From Candidatus Methylophosphatis roskildensis (GTDB lineage: Bacteria > Pseudomonadota > Gammaproteobacteria > Burkholderiales > Rhodocyclaceae): DNA of 64,000 nucleotides. Position numbers and translations under genes: made by a program. This document shows, piece after piece, positions 23,124 through 32,116 of the stretch (position 1 is its first letter; every line of letters starts with the position of its first letter). The notes beneath the pieces were generated by a model. That model saw only the letters and a list, made by a program, of their open reading frames with translations, did not search any database and had not been told where the DNA came from. The stretch covers positions 124,001 through 188,000 of the forward strand of contig JADJEV010000005.1 of assembly GCA_016708905.1 (NCBI GenBank), in the 5' to 3' direction.

Positions 23124-23972
23124 ATGCAATCGACAGATCAGCTCGCAGTGGCAATCCAGCGCGATGCCGCGCTCGCCCTGGCGGAAGATGTCGGCACCGG
23201 CGACCTGACGGCCAGCCTGATCCCGCACGGCCGTCCGGCGCAAGGACGCGTCATTTCGCGAGAAGCGGCCATTTTATGCGGCTGCAGATGGTTCGACGCA
23301 TGTTTCCACGCGCTCGACGCCACGGCAAGCATCACCTGGCGTGCCCAGGAAGGCGAGCGTATCGAGGCCGGGCAGACGCTGTGCGACATCACCGCGGAAA
23401 CGCGTGCACTGCTCACCGCCGAGCGCGCCGCGCTGAACTTCCTGCAGCTGCTTTCCGGCACCGCCACCGTCACGCGACGCTTCGTCGACGCGGTGGCGGG
23501 AACCGGCGCGCAGATCGTCGATACCCGCAAAACGCTGCCGAGTCTGCGATTGGCGCAGAAGCATGCAGTGCGAATCGGCGGCGGCACCAATCACCGGATG
23601 GGCCTCTACGATGGCATTCTGATCAAGGAGAACCATATCCTCGCGGCGGGCGGCATCAGGCCGGCACTCGAACAGGCGCGTGCGATCGCGCCGTCCAACG
23701 TGTTCATCCAGATCGAAGTCGAGACCCTGGCGCAGTTGGGCGAGGCACTCGATGCCGGTGCCACCATGGTATTGCTCGACAACATGACGCTCGAACAGAT
23801 GCGCGAGGCTGTCGCGATCAACTCGGGGCGGGCAGCGCTCGAGGCATCGGGCGGGGTCAAGTTCGAGCGGGTGCGGGCGATCGCCGAAACCGGTGTGGAC
23901 CGAATTTCGATCGGCACACTGACCAAGGATCCGCGGGCGATCGATCTCTCGCTGCGCCATGTCGAGGTGTGA
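23124..23972 (+). CDS. nadC: Nicotinate-nucleotide pyrophosphorylase (carboxylating)
   Basis: A 282-residue cytosolic quinolinate phosphoribosyltransferase, which makes nicotinate mononucleotide in NAD synthesis. Diagnostic motifs: AEDVGTGDLTASLI, ERAALNFLQLLSGTATVT, VDTRKTLPSLRLAQKHAVRIGGG, NHRMGLYDGILIKENH and VDRISIGTLTKDP. Length is normal. The ATG at 23124 has a GGGG-type site. It is transcribed alone and divergent from the glutamate-synthase-like gene (126 bases between starts). nadA and nadB are not in the window. Confidence 0.95.
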   Translation: MQSTDQLAVAIQRDAALALAEDVGTGDLTASLIPHGRPAQGRVISREAAILCGCRWFDACFHALDATASITWRAQEGERIEAGQTLCDITAETRALLTAERAALNFLQLLSGTATVTRRFVDAVAGTGAQIVDTRKTLPSLRLAQKHAVRIGGGTNHRMGLYDGILIKENHILAAGGIRPALEQARAIAPSNVFIQIEVETLAQLGEALDAGATMVLLDNMTLEQMREAVAINSGRAALEASGGVKFERVRAIAETGVDRISIGTLTKDPRAIDLSLRHVEV

Positions 23973-24116
23973 GAATTTGACTCGCCGGCTTGTGCCATCC
24001 GTGCAACGCGGGTTATAAACACAAGAGGCGGCGGCGCTCGCCACATCGTCATATCCGCTTGCCCCCATGACAAACGGGTTGACTTCGAACGACTTCATTC
24101 GCAGGGAAAACGCTGG

Positions 24117-24254
24117 ATGCTGTTCATCCTCTACTACTTGATCGCAGTCGTGGTCCTGATCCTGCACTTCACCGGTTACCTGGCGCGACGCAACCTGGAA
24201 TGGATCGTGTACCTGCTGGCGGCCACCGTGTTTCCCGCTGTCCTGTATCTCTGA
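24117..24254 (+). CDS. Small hydrophobic protein, 45 residues
   Basis: A short frame coding for 45 residues: MLFILYYLIAVVVLILHFTG, a basic turn (ARRN), then LEWIVYLLAATVFPAV. It could form two membrane helices as a hairpin. An AGGG site lies about 10 bases before the ATG. Codon use fits the genome. It sits between nadC and the convergent methyltransferase gene. No family is recognised. The hydrophobic pattern with a charged turn is unlikely by chance in such G+C-rich DNA, but expression is unproven. Confidence 0.5.
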   Translation: MLFILYYLIAVVVLILHFTGYLARRNLEWIVYLLAATVFPAVLYL

Positions 24255-24303
24255 AACCTGCCCTGTTGACGCACCCGCCTGACAGGCCGGGTTCGATCGG
24301 CGA

Positions 24304-24921
24304 TCAGGGCTTGACCGCGACCAGGTCGATCAAGGCCGACATGCCGTCATGTCCGGCGCCCTCGCGAACCACATCGTCGTGACTCGCCAGGTGGCGGATA
24401 TCCAGCTCGGCAAACGCCTCGCGCAGCAAGGGCTCGGTGTACAGGTTCTCGGCAAGCGGCGGTCCGCCAGTCCGGTAGGCGAGTTGCTCGGGCCGATAGC
24501 CCTGCAGGATCAGAACGCCGCCGGGCCGCAAGGCGCGAACGATTCCGCGAAAAACGAACGCCCGCTCGTCGGGCGCGGCAAACTGGATGAAGATTGCCGC
24601 GATCAGGTCGTAGCAGGCTGTCGGCCACTCGATCTGCAGAATATCGGCGACGACGTGACGAACCGGAACGCCGTGGCGCGCGGCGAAGCGACTTGCCTTG
24701 TCGACCGCCACCGTCGAGATGTCGAAGGCATCGACTTCGAGCCCTTGCCGGGCAAGCCAGACGCTGTTGCGCCCCTCGCCATCGGCGATCGAGAGTGCGC
24801 GCTGACCCGGCACGAGCCACGCCATGCTGGCAGCAAGAAAGGCGTTTGGCGCTTCGCCGAACAGGAAGTCCTCGCGCGAATAGCGCTGGTTCCAGGTTTT
24901 CGCGGCGTCCGCGAAGCTCAT
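24304..24921 (-). CDS. Class I SAM-dependent methyltransferase (TehB-like)
   Basis: A 205-residue cytosolic methyltransferase of the TehB/thiopurine-type group. It starts WNQRYSREDFLFGEAPNAFL, typical of this group, then carries SAM-binding motif I ALSIADGEGRNSVWLARQG, acidic loop VDAFDISTVAVDKA, VADILQIEWPTACYDLIAAIF and ALRPGGVLILQGYRPEQL. Substrate unknown; relatives act on tellurite or small thiols. The start overlaps the end of thrC by 4 bases (ATGA), so it is the last gene of the alaA-hom-thrC operon. Confidence 0.88.
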   Translation of the reverse strand: MSFADAAKTWNQRYSREDFLFGEAPNAFLAASMAWLVPGQRALSIADGEGRNSVWLARQGLEVDAFDISTVAVDKASRFAARHGVPVRHVVADILQIEWPTACYDLIAAIFIQFAAPDERAFVFRGIVRALRPGGVLILQGYRPEQLAYRTGGPPLAENLYTEPLLREAFAELDIRHLASHDDVVREGAGHDGMSALIDLVAVKP

Positions 24922-26363
24922 GCCGCGACGTGGCGGGCGATGAAATCCTTGACCGCCTGCACGTCGGGCTCGATCACCACCGAACGCTGCGGCAGATCTT
25001 CGATATTCTCGAAGCCGGGCGGGCGCAGCGGCGCGCGGCCGAGCGCTTCGCCAATGGTTTCGGCGAACTTGGCCGGCAATGCGGTTTCCAGGCAGATCAG
25101 GGGAACGCCCGCCTCGCGATGCTCGAGCCCGACCTTGATGCCGTCGGCGGTGTGGGTGTCGATCATCAGTTCGTGGCGTTCGAAGACCCGGCGAATCGTC
25201 GCCAGCCGGTCGGCGTGAGTGCTGCGCCCGGAGACGAAACCATGGTCGGCGATCCCGGCAAACCACGGCGTGCCGGACAGGTCGAATGCGCCGCCGCGAT
25301 CGACCGACGTCCACAGTTCGCGTACCTTGCTCGCGTCGCGCCCAACCAGATCGAAGACGAAGCGCTCGAAGTTCGAAGCCTTGGAGATGTCCATCGACGG
25401 GCTCGATGTCTGGCGGGTCTCCGCGGTGGCGCGCGGACGATAGACACCGGTGCGGAAGAACTCGTCGAGCACGTCGTTCTCGTTGGTCGCCAGGATCAGC
25501 CGGCGGATCGGCAAGCCCATCATGCGCGCAATGTGGCCGGCGCAAATGTTGCCGAAGTTGCCCGAGGGGACGGAAAAGCTGACCGCTTCGCCGTCGTGCC
25601 GGGTGGCCGCGAAATAGGCCTTGAAGTAATAGACGATCTGCGCCGATACCCGCGCCCAGTTGATCGAGTTGACGGTGCCGATGCGGTATTTTGCCTTGAA
25701 GGCATGGTCGTTGGAGACCGCCTTGACGATGTCCTGGCAGTCGTCGAATACGCCGCGCACCGCCAGGTTGTGGATGTTCGGATCCTGCAGGCTGAACATC
25801 TGCGCGGTCTGGAAGGCGCTCATCTTGCCAAGCGGCGACAGCATGAAGACCCGGATGCCGCGCTTGCCGCGCATCGCATATTCGGCCGACGAGCCGGTGT
25901 CGCCACTTGTCGCGCCGAGGATGTTGAGCGACTGGCCATTGCGCGTCAGCACGTACTCGAACAGATTGCCGAGCAACTGCATGGCGATGTCCTTGAACGC
26001 CAGCGTCGGTCCGTTCGAAAGCGCCAGCAGATGCAGCCCCGGCTCGAGCGTTCTGAGCGGTGTGATGTCCTGCGGGTCTTCGTCGGCACGCGCGTTGCAG
26101 TAGATATCGGCGGTGTAGGTGCGGTCAATGATGGCCTTGAGGTCGGCCAGCGGGATGTCGTCGGCAAACAGGGAAAGGAGCGACAGGGCAAGCTCCCGGT
26201 AGTTCATCCGGCGCATCGCCGCCAGGTCGGATGCGGCCAGCCGCGGATAGTCCATCGGCATCGCGAGGCCGCCATCGGGCATCAAGCCAGCGAGCAGGAT
26301 GTCGGTAAAGCGGCTGGCCGATCCGGCGTCCTTGACGTGGCCGCGCGTACTGATGTACTCCAT
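24918..26363 (-). CDS. thrC: Threonine synthase
   Basis: A 481-residue PLP enzyme converting O-phosphohomoserine to threonine. It matches the long threonine synthases of Gram-negative bacteria and fungi: MEYISTRGHVKDAGSASRFTDILLAGLMPDGGL at the N-terminus, SNGPTLAFKDIAMQLLGNLFEYVL with the PLP Lys, GATSGDTGSSAEYAM (phosphate-binding), VNSINWARVSAQIVYYF, VPSGNFGNICAGHIARMMGLP and SPSMDISKASNFERF. The start overlaps the stop of the upstream TPR gene by one base and the end overlaps the methyltransferase gene by 4 bases. Confidence 0.96.
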   Translation of the reverse strand: MEYISTRGHVKDAGSASRFTDILLAGLMPDGGLAMPMDYPRLAASDLAAMRRMNYRELALSLLSLFADDIPLADLKAIIDRTYTADIYCNARADEDPQDITPLRTLEPGLHLLALSNGPTLAFKDIAMQLLGNLFEYVLTRNGQSLNILGATSGDTGSSAEYAMRGKRGIRVFMLSPLGKMSAFQTAQMFSLQDPNIHNLAVRGVFDDCQDIVKAVSNDHAFKAKYRIGTVNSINWARVSAQIVYYFKAYFAATRHDGEAVSFSVPSGNFGNICAGHIARMMGLPIRRLILATNENDVLDEFFRTGVYRPRATAETRQTSSPSMDISKASNFERFVFDLVGRDASKVRELWTSVDRGGAFDLSGTPWFAGIADHGFVSGRSTHADRLATIRRVFERHELMIDTHTADGIKVGLEHREAGVPLICLETALPAKFAETIGEALGRAPLRPPGFENIEDLPQRSVVIEPDVQAVKDFIARHVAA

Positions 26364-28831
26364 CAGGCCTTCTTGCCTTTGTCCGGATCCTGCGAATCGC
26401 GCAGTTCGCGCAGCCAGCGCACGGCGTTAAGTCGTTTCTCGAACTCCGGGTAGTCGGGCGCAGCCTGACGCAGTCGCTCGAGAATGCGCTCGGCGCCATC
26501 GAGCCAGGCCTTGCTGTCCTTGCGTCCGGTCCGGTGCGCGACATGCGCCATGCGCTCGTAGAGCGCCGACAGCCCGCTGAGTATCTCGATGCTTTCTCCG
26601 ACCTCGGCAGCCAGTTTTTCGAGGATGTCGATGCCTTCCTGGAACGCTGCCTCGGCTTCGGCATCCTGCATCATCTCGAACGCGACGTCGCCGATGCGCT
26701 CCATCGATACGGCCAGATGGCGCTGGGCGATCGGGCCCGGCGCCTCGCGGGCCAGCCAGCGCCTCAGTCCGAGGCTTTCCCGGTAAGCATGCCGCGCATC
26801 GGATAGCCGGCTCGACAGCCGTGACGCATCGCCGACCTTGTCCCACGCGCTCGCCAGATCCCGCCGCGTTTGCAGCGAGCCGCTGTTGCGATGCAGTTGC
26901 TGGCGTATCGCCAGACTCTCGCGATAGGCCCAGCCGGCCTGCTCGTTGCGCTGGTTGCTGCGCTCGATGTCGCCGATCTTCTCCCAGGAAACCGCCAGGG
27001 CCCGCGCGAGTTCGGGCGTCGGCGACTGCGCGTGCGCATCCATGCGCAACTGCAGCGCGCTGCGAAACGCCTTTTCGGCGACGGCGAGATCGCCGGCCTT
27101 GCGGGCGAGGCCGCCGAGCTTGTCCCAGGAAACCGCGAGATCCTGGGCCGAACGCGGCACCGGCGATTCGTCGTGGAGTTTTTTTCGCAGATGGAGGCTC
27201 TCGCGGTAAGCCATTTCCGCCGCATCCATCCGCCGCGCCATGCGCGCGATGTTGCCGATGCGGTCCCAGGCCATCGCCAGATCGCGTGCGCTCTCGATGC
27301 ACGGCGCCTCCTCGTGCAGACGCTTGCGCCGCGCCAGACATTCGCGATAGGCAGTCTCCGCCTCTTCCAGGCGATTGGCATGACGCGCGACATTGCCGAT
27401 CTTCTCCCAGGCCAAGGCCAGATCACGACGACCGGCCAGGGTCGGCAAGGCACCGAACACCTGCTCGCGCAGCCATTGGCATTCGCGATAGGCGGTCGCC
27501 GCCTTGTCGAGCTGCCCGAGATCGAGCGCGGCATCGCCGACCTTTTCCCAGGACAGCGCGAGATCGCGTGCCGAGGCGACGCTCGGATGCACCTCGTGCA
27601 GTTCATGCCTCAGCTTGAGGCTGTCCATGTAGGCCCGCCAAGCGTAATCGAAATTGCCCAGCTTGCGCGCGGTATCCCCGACGCGGTTGAAGGAAACCGA
27701 CAGGTCGCGCGCAGTCTGCGGGGTGTGCAGTTCCCAGTCCAGATCCTGGCGAATCGCCAGCGCCTCGCGAAACGCCCGGTCCGCCTCGTCCAGATGGCCT
27801 TCTTCCAGCGCCAGATCGCCGATGTGATTCCATGACAGCGACAACTCGCGCGACGCGTCGTGCCCCGGCATTCGGCGCATCCAGCGCTGGCGAACGCGCA
27901 GAGCCTCGCGATAGGCCTCACCGGCTGCCTCGTAGTTGCCGAAATGCATCGCGATGTCACCGACCCTGTCATACGACCCGCCAAGCTCGTGCCAGCCTCG
28001 CTCGGTATTGGGCTCGCGCCCCCTGGCCACCGCGAGAACCTGATCGGCAATCCTCTGCGCAAGCGGGTAGGCGCCCTGAGCGATCGCAGCATCGACGGCG
28101 GCGAATCCATCGCCGATCGACAATTCGTCGTCCGGCCGGGAATCGCGTCGCTCCTGCCAGCGGTCGACCGAAGGCAGCAAATGGGCAACCGCCTGTGCCT
28201 CGGGTTCGATATCGAGTACGGGCAATGGCGGCAGAGGCGATTCCGCGACCTCGCCGCCATTGGGCTGGATGTCCGGTGCCGCCATTTCCCCCTGCTCGCC
28301 AACGATTCGGAGTACCAGATATTCGAACTGCAGCGGGATCATTTCGGTCAGCGCATTGCGTAAATCCCCCGGCAACACGACCAGCAGCGGACGCCCGACT
28401 TCGCGCGACAGCCGCTCACGCTCATTGACGAGTCGGCGCAGCAGCCCGATGCGCGCCTCCTCGACCGGTGCGACGTCGCCAACGACTGCGCTCAGATCGA
28501 GCCAGATCGGCGATCCCGAGTCCGAATAGCCAGGCTCACGACGCACCATGACATCGAACTGGTCGGCGAGATCGTCGGGCTCGGAAGGGGCAAGCACCTG
28601 GAGCGGCTTTGCGCGCAGCGCAAGGGATTCGCGCAATCGCTCGCGCAGTTCAATCGCCGCCGTGTGCGACTCCGACAACAGAAAGACATAGGCAAGACCG
28701 TCGACCGCGTCGAGAAACAGCTTGATCTCGCCCAGCGTCCGCTCCGCCCGCAGATGTGGCGGGCGGCCGTCGGGCGAATCCGCATTCCCGGCGACTTGAT
28801 CGTCAGACATTCGGTCCAAGTTGCCTCTCAT
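26363..28831 (-). CDS. Large TPR protein with ten regular 47-residue repeats
   Basis: An 822-residue cytosolic protein, no signal peptide. Residues about 25-185 form an alpha/beta domain (FLDAVDGLAYVFLLSES, NERERLSREVGRPLLVVLPG) resembling the degenerate P-loop-like domain that precedes TPRs in some STAND/conflict-type proteins. It has no Walker A motif. Residues about 285-760 are ten consecutive TPR-like repeats of 47 residues, of the form RDLAxSWxKxGDxAxxxGxL, xxAxxAYRExLxxR, then a short acidic link. It lies between hom and thrC, overlaps thrC by one base and starts 28 bases after hom, so it is translationally tied to threonine synthesis genes. Function unknown; scaffolding or stress sensing are guesses. 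ATG 28810 is an alternative start. Confidence 0.82.
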   Translation of the reverse strand: MRGNLDRMSDDQVAGNADSPDGRPPHLRAERTLGEIKLFLDAVDGLAYVFLLSESHTAAIELRERLRESLALRAKPLQVLAPSEPDDLADQFDVMVRREPGYSDSGSPIWLDLSAVVGDVAPVEEARIGLLRRLVNERERLSREVGRPLLVVLPGDLRNALTEMIPLQFEYLVLRIVGEQGEMAAPDIQPNGGEVAESPLPPLPVLDIEPEAQAVAHLLPSVDRWQERRDSRPDDELSIGDGFAAVDAAIAQGAYPLAQRIADQVLAVARGREPNTERGWHELGGSYDRVGDIAMHFGNYEAAGEAYREALRVRQRWMRRMPGHDASRELSLSWNHIGDLALEEGHLDEADRAFREALAIRQDLDWELHTPQTARDLSVSFNRVGDTARKLGNFDYAWRAYMDSLKLRHELHEVHPSVASARDLALSWEKVGDAALDLGQLDKAATAYRECQWLREQVFGALPTLAGRRDLALAWEKIGNVARHANRLEEAETAYRECLARRKRLHEEAPCIESARDLAMAWDRIGNIARMARRMDAAEMAYRESLHLRKKLHDESPVPRSAQDLAVSWDKLGGLARKAGDLAVAEKAFRSALQLRMDAHAQSPTPELARALAVSWEKIGDIERSNQRNEQAGWAYRESLAIRQQLHRNSGSLQTRRDLASAWDKVGDASRLSSRLSDARHAYRESLGLRRWLAREAPGPIAQRHLAVSMERIGDVAFEMMQDAEAEAAFQEGIDILEKLAAEVGESIEILSGLSALYERMAHVAHRTGRKDSKAWLDGAERILERLRQAAPDYPEFEKRLNAVRWLRELRDSQDPDKGKKA

Positions 28832-28859
28832 TGCATCCGCCGATAACGCTGCCCCATGC

Positions 28860-30176
28860 CTAACGCGCGGCGAGCTGCTCGAGCCGGATGCGGGTTACCT
28901 TGCCGGAAACGGAGCCGAGCGCTTCGATTCGTGCGATCGCGGCATTGACCTGCTTCTCGATCGTCAGATGCGTCAGCAGAATGATGTCGGTCTGCAGTTC
29001 GCCTTCCGGCGGCTCCTTCTGGATCATCGCGTCGATCGAGATGCTCGAATCTGCAAGGATGCGCGTCACGTCGGCCAGTACGCCCGGCCTGTCTTCCACC
29101 CGCATGCGCAGATAGTAGGCGGTCTCGACCGCCTCCATCGGCAGAACCGGCAGATCGGAAAGACGGTCGGGCTGAAACGCGAGGTGTGGTACACGATGCT
29201 CCGGGTCGGCCGTATGCATGCGCGTGACATCGACTAGATCAGCCACCACGGCGCTGGCGGTCGGTTCGGCGCCGGCACCGCGGCCGTAGTAGAGGGTCGA
29301 GCCAACCGCATCGCCCTGCACGAGAACCGCGTTCATCACGCCTTCGACATTGGCGATCAGGCGCTTGGCGGGAATCAGCGTCGGGTGTACGCGCAGCTCG
29401 ACGCCATTCGGCTTGCGTTTGGTGATGCCCAGCAGCTTGATGCGATAGCCCAGCTGTTCGGCATAGACGATGTCCTCGCGTGTCAGCCTGGAGATACCCT
29501 CGGTGTAGCACTTGGCGAACTGCATCGGGATGCCGAAAGCGATCGCGCTCATGATGGTGAGCTTGTGCGCGGCATCGATGCCCTCGATATCGAAAGTGGG
29601 ATCGGCCTCGGCGTAGCCCAGCTCTTGCGCCTCGGCCAGCACCGCGTCGAAGCTCAACCCCTTGTCGCGCATTTCGGACAGGATGAAGTTGGTCGTTCCG
29701 TTGATGATGCCGGCGATCCACTGAATGCGGTTGGCGGTGAGGCCCTCGCGCAGCGCCTTGATGATCGGAACGCCGCCCGCCACCGCCGCCTCGAAGGCAA
29801 CCATGACGCCCTTGTTTTGCGCCGCTGCGAAAATCTCGTTGCCGTGGTTGGCGAGCAATGCCTTGTTGGCCGTAACCACGTGCTTGCCGTTTTCGATGGC
29901 CTTGAGTACCAACTCCTTGGCCACGCCGCAGCCGCCGATCAGTTCGACCACGATGTCGATGTCCGGATCGGCCACCACCGCGAACGCATCGTCGGTGACG
30001 CTTGCCTTCCCCGCTGCTACCCGATTTGCCAGATCGAGGTTCTTGTCGGCCACGCGCGTGATGCGAATCGGGCGGCCGGCACGTCGGGTGATTTCTTCTT
30101 CATTGCGCGCGAGAACGGTAAACGTGCCGCCGCCGACGGTGCCAATGCCGAGCAGGCCAACATTGATGGGTTTCAT
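28860..30176 (-). CDS. hom: Homoserine dehydrogenase
   Basis: A 438-residue NAD(P)-dependent enzyme reducing aspartate semialdehyde to homoserine. N-terminal nucleotide-binding motif GLLGIGTVGGGTF. Catalytic domain with VTANKALLANHG, FEAAVAGGVPIIKALREGL, GIINGTTNFILSEM and AEADPTFDIEGIDAAHKL (catalytic Asp/Lys region). A C-terminal ACT domain (YYLRMRVEDRPGVLADVTRIL) suggests threonine feedback inhibition, as usual for monofunctional Hom. The start overlaps the upstream GNAT gene by 4 bases (ATGA). Confidence 0.96.
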   Translation of the reverse strand: MKPINVGLLGIGTVGGGTFTVLARNEEEITRRAGRPIRITRVADKNLDLANRVAAGKASVTDDAFAVVADPDIDIVVELIGGCGVAKELVLKAIENGKHVVTANKALLANHGNEIFAAAQNKGVMVAFEAAVAGGVPIIKALREGLTANRIQWIAGIINGTTNFILSEMRDKGLSFDAVLAEAQELGYAEADPTFDIEGIDAAHKLTIMSAIAFGIPMQFAKCYTEGISRLTREDIVYAEQLGYRIKLLGITKRKPNGVELRVHPTLIPAKRLIANVEGVMNAVLVQGDAVGSTLYYGRGAGAEPTASAVVADLVDVTRMHTADPEHRVPHLAFQPDRLSDLPVLPMEAVETAYYLRMRVEDRPGVLADVTRILADSSISIDAMIQKEPPEGELQTDIILLTHLTIEKQVNAAIARIEALGSVSGKVTRIRLEQLAAR

Positions 30177-30613
30177 TTCATTGTCTTCCGGAAACTGAAG
30201 GCGGGAATCGAATAGCCCGCGCGAAAGTAAAAGGCATGCGCCCGGCTGCGCTGGGTGCCGGAATCGAGCGCCACCACGTCGCAGCCAAGTTCGCGGGCCC
30301 TGGATTCGAGTGCGGTAAGCAGGGCGCCCCCGAACCCGTGCGAACCGCGCGAAGCGTCACTCACCAGATCGTCGATGTAGAAGCGGCGGCCCTCCGCGGT
30401 GTTCTCGATGACGCGCCACAGCGCCACCGCGCATACCGCATCCCCGTCGACGGCGAGGGTCATGCGGGCGCCTCCCGCGAAGAGCTGCGCCAACCGCTCG
30501 ACATACTCTCCGGGCAGCCGGTCGCGCAACTGCCGATGAACCGGCTCAGCCCTGGATAGCCACTGCATCCCGACGATGCATCCGGCGTTATCGGTAACCT
30601 CGATAAATTCCAA
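30173..30613 (-). CDS. GNAT-family N-acetyltransferase
   Basis: A 146-residue protein with the GNAT fold: VCAVALWRVIEN and FYIDDLVSDASRGSHGFGGALLTALESRARELGC (acetyl-CoA pyrophosphate loop, a variant of RxxGxG/A), then VALDSGTQRSRAHAFYFRAGYSI (C-terminal strand and Tyr). The substrate is not readable. It lies one base after alaA and overlaps hom by 4 bases, so it is a full member of the amino-acid operon. Confidence 0.88.
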   Translation of the reverse strand: MEFIEVTDNAGCIVGMQWLSRAEPVHRQLRDRLPGEYVERLAQLFAGGARMTLAVDGDAVCAVALWRVIENTAEGRRFYIDDLVSDASRGSHGFGGALLTALESRARELGCDVVALDSGTQRSRAHAFYFRAGYSIPAFSFRKTMK

Positions 30614-30614
30614 G

Positions 30615-31904
30615 TCAGGTTCCGTGACGCTTGCGCCAATGCTCGAGAAACCGGCCGATGCGGCAGACAGCCTCCGTCAGGTCGTCGGCGTTGGGCAGGA
30701 ACACCAAGCGAAAGTGGTCCGCGCGCGGCCAGTTGAACCCCGAGCCCTGCACCAGCAGAACCTTCTGATCGAGCAGCAGATCGAGGATGAATTGCTGGTC
30801 ATCGACGATCGGATACATCTTGGAATCGAGTCTCGGGAACAGGTACATCGCGGCATCGGGCTTGACGCAGGTCACCCCGGGCAGGTCGGTCAGAAGCATC
30901 CAGGCGAGGTCGCGCTGCTTGCCGAGCCGGCCGGTCGGCAGCACCAGATCCCCGATGCTCTGGTAGCCACCGAGCGCCGTCTGGATTGCGTACTGGGCCG
31001 GAACATTGGCGCACAAACGCATCGAGGCCAGCATGTTCAAGCCTTCGATATAGTCGTTCGCATGGGCTTTCTCGCCTGAAATCACCAGCCAGCCGGCACG
31101 GTAGCCGCAGGCCCGGTAATTCTTGGACAACCCGTTCATGGTGATGCACAGCACGTCGTCGGCCAGCGAAGCGAGCGATGTATGCTGGGCTCCGTCGTAC
31201 AGCACCTTGTCGTAGATTTCGTCGACGAAGACGATCAGGCGATTCTGCCGCGCGATCTCCAGCATTTCCCGCAGGAACTCCGGCGGATAGAGCGCGCCGG
31301 TCGGGTTGTTTGGATTGATGACCACGATGGCGCGCGTGCGCGGCGAGATCTTGCGGCGAATGTCGTCGAGATCGGGCAGCCAGCCGGCACCTTCGTCACA
31401 CAGATAGTGGCGGGCATTGCCACCGGCAAGGCTGACCGCCGCCGTCCACAGCGGGTAATCGGGCGCGGGCACCAGCACTTCGTCGCCGTTGTCGAGCAGG
31501 GCCTGCTGCGTCATGACGATCAGCTCGGACACCCCGTTGCCGATGATGATGTCTTCGATCGTCACGCCCTTGATTTTCTTGCGTTGCGTCTCGTGCATGA
31601 TCGCCTTGCGCGCGGCGAACAGACCCTTCGAATCGCAATAGCCGGAAGCCTGCGGCAGGTTGTGGATGACGTCCTGGACGATCTCGTCCGGCGCCTCGAA
31701 ACCAAAGGCGGCGGGGTTGCCGATGTTCAGCTTGATGATGTGGTGGCCGTCTTCCTCCATTTCCTTGGCGCGCTGCAACACCGGACCACGGATGTCGTAG
31801 CAAACGTTGGCAAGTTTGGCGGACTTGAGTATCGGCGGCGACAGCGAATCAGGTTCGATCGGCTTCTCCGCGGTTGCCGCGGCACGCAGTTGGCTGGCGG
31901 TCAA
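30615..31904 (-). CDS. alaA: Glutamate-pyruvate aminotransferase AlaA
   Basis: A 429-residue fold-type I PLP aminotransferase closely resembling E. coli AlaA, which makes alanine from pyruvate and glutamate. Blocks: KLANVCYDIRGPVLQRAKEME, KLNIGNPAAFGFEAPDEIVQDV, GYCDSKGLFAARKAIM, IGNGVSELIVM, PDYPLWTAAVSLAGG, INPNNPTGALYP, VFVDEIYDKVLYDG and the PLP Lys in MNGLSKNYRACGYR. The N-terminus is about 25 residues longer than in E. coli. The start is a TTG at 31904 with AAAGGA about 10 bases upstream, as no ATG occurs before the conserved region. First gene of the alaA-GNAT-hom-TPR-thrC unit. Confidence 0.94.
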   Translation of the reverse strand: MTASQLRAAATAEKPIEPDSLSPPILKSAKLANVCYDIRGPVLQRAKEMEEDGHHIIKLNIGNPAAFGFEAPDEIVQDVIHNLPQASGYCDSKGLFAARKAIMHETQRKKIKGVTIEDIIIGNGVSELIVMTQQALLDNGDEVLVPAPDYPLWTAAVSLAGGNARHYLCDEGAGWLPDLDDIRRKISPRTRAIVVINPNNPTGALYPPEFLREMLEIARQNRLIVFVDEIYDKVLYDGAQHTSLASLADDVLCITMNGLSKNYRACGYRAGWLVISGEKAHANDYIEGLNMLASMRLCANVPAQYAIQTALGGYQSIGDLVLPTGRLGKQRDLAWMLLTDLPGVTCVKPDAAMYLFPRLDSKMYPIVDDQQFILDLLLDQKVLLVQGSGFNWPRADHFRLVFLPNADDLTEAVCRIGRFLEHWRKRHGT

Positions 31905-32116
31905 GACGGGCCGTCCTTTCTGGTTGGGGCTTCAATGCAGCGCATGCCCTGGCGAGTGCCGTCGGCCGCACTTGCGGAAGGGTCTGACGACGCAGCGACC
32001 GGATGGAGGTTCCCGATCATTGCGCCACGGCGGTCTCGCGACAGAACCTGCTGCGCGAAAAGGTATAATCCTACCCGACCTCGATTTCCCTCGCAATCAA
32101 AGGGATAAGCCCCAAC

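Noticed and set aside
24594..26453. Plus-strand frame of about 620 codons opposite thrC
   Set aside because: Antisense shadow of thrC and the methyltransferase gene, no start signal or family motif.
26500..27900. Regular DNA repeats of 141 bases that could suggest a satellite or CRISPR-like array
   Set aside because: They are the coding repeats of the TPR protein; units diverge at the DNA level and there are no unique spacers.
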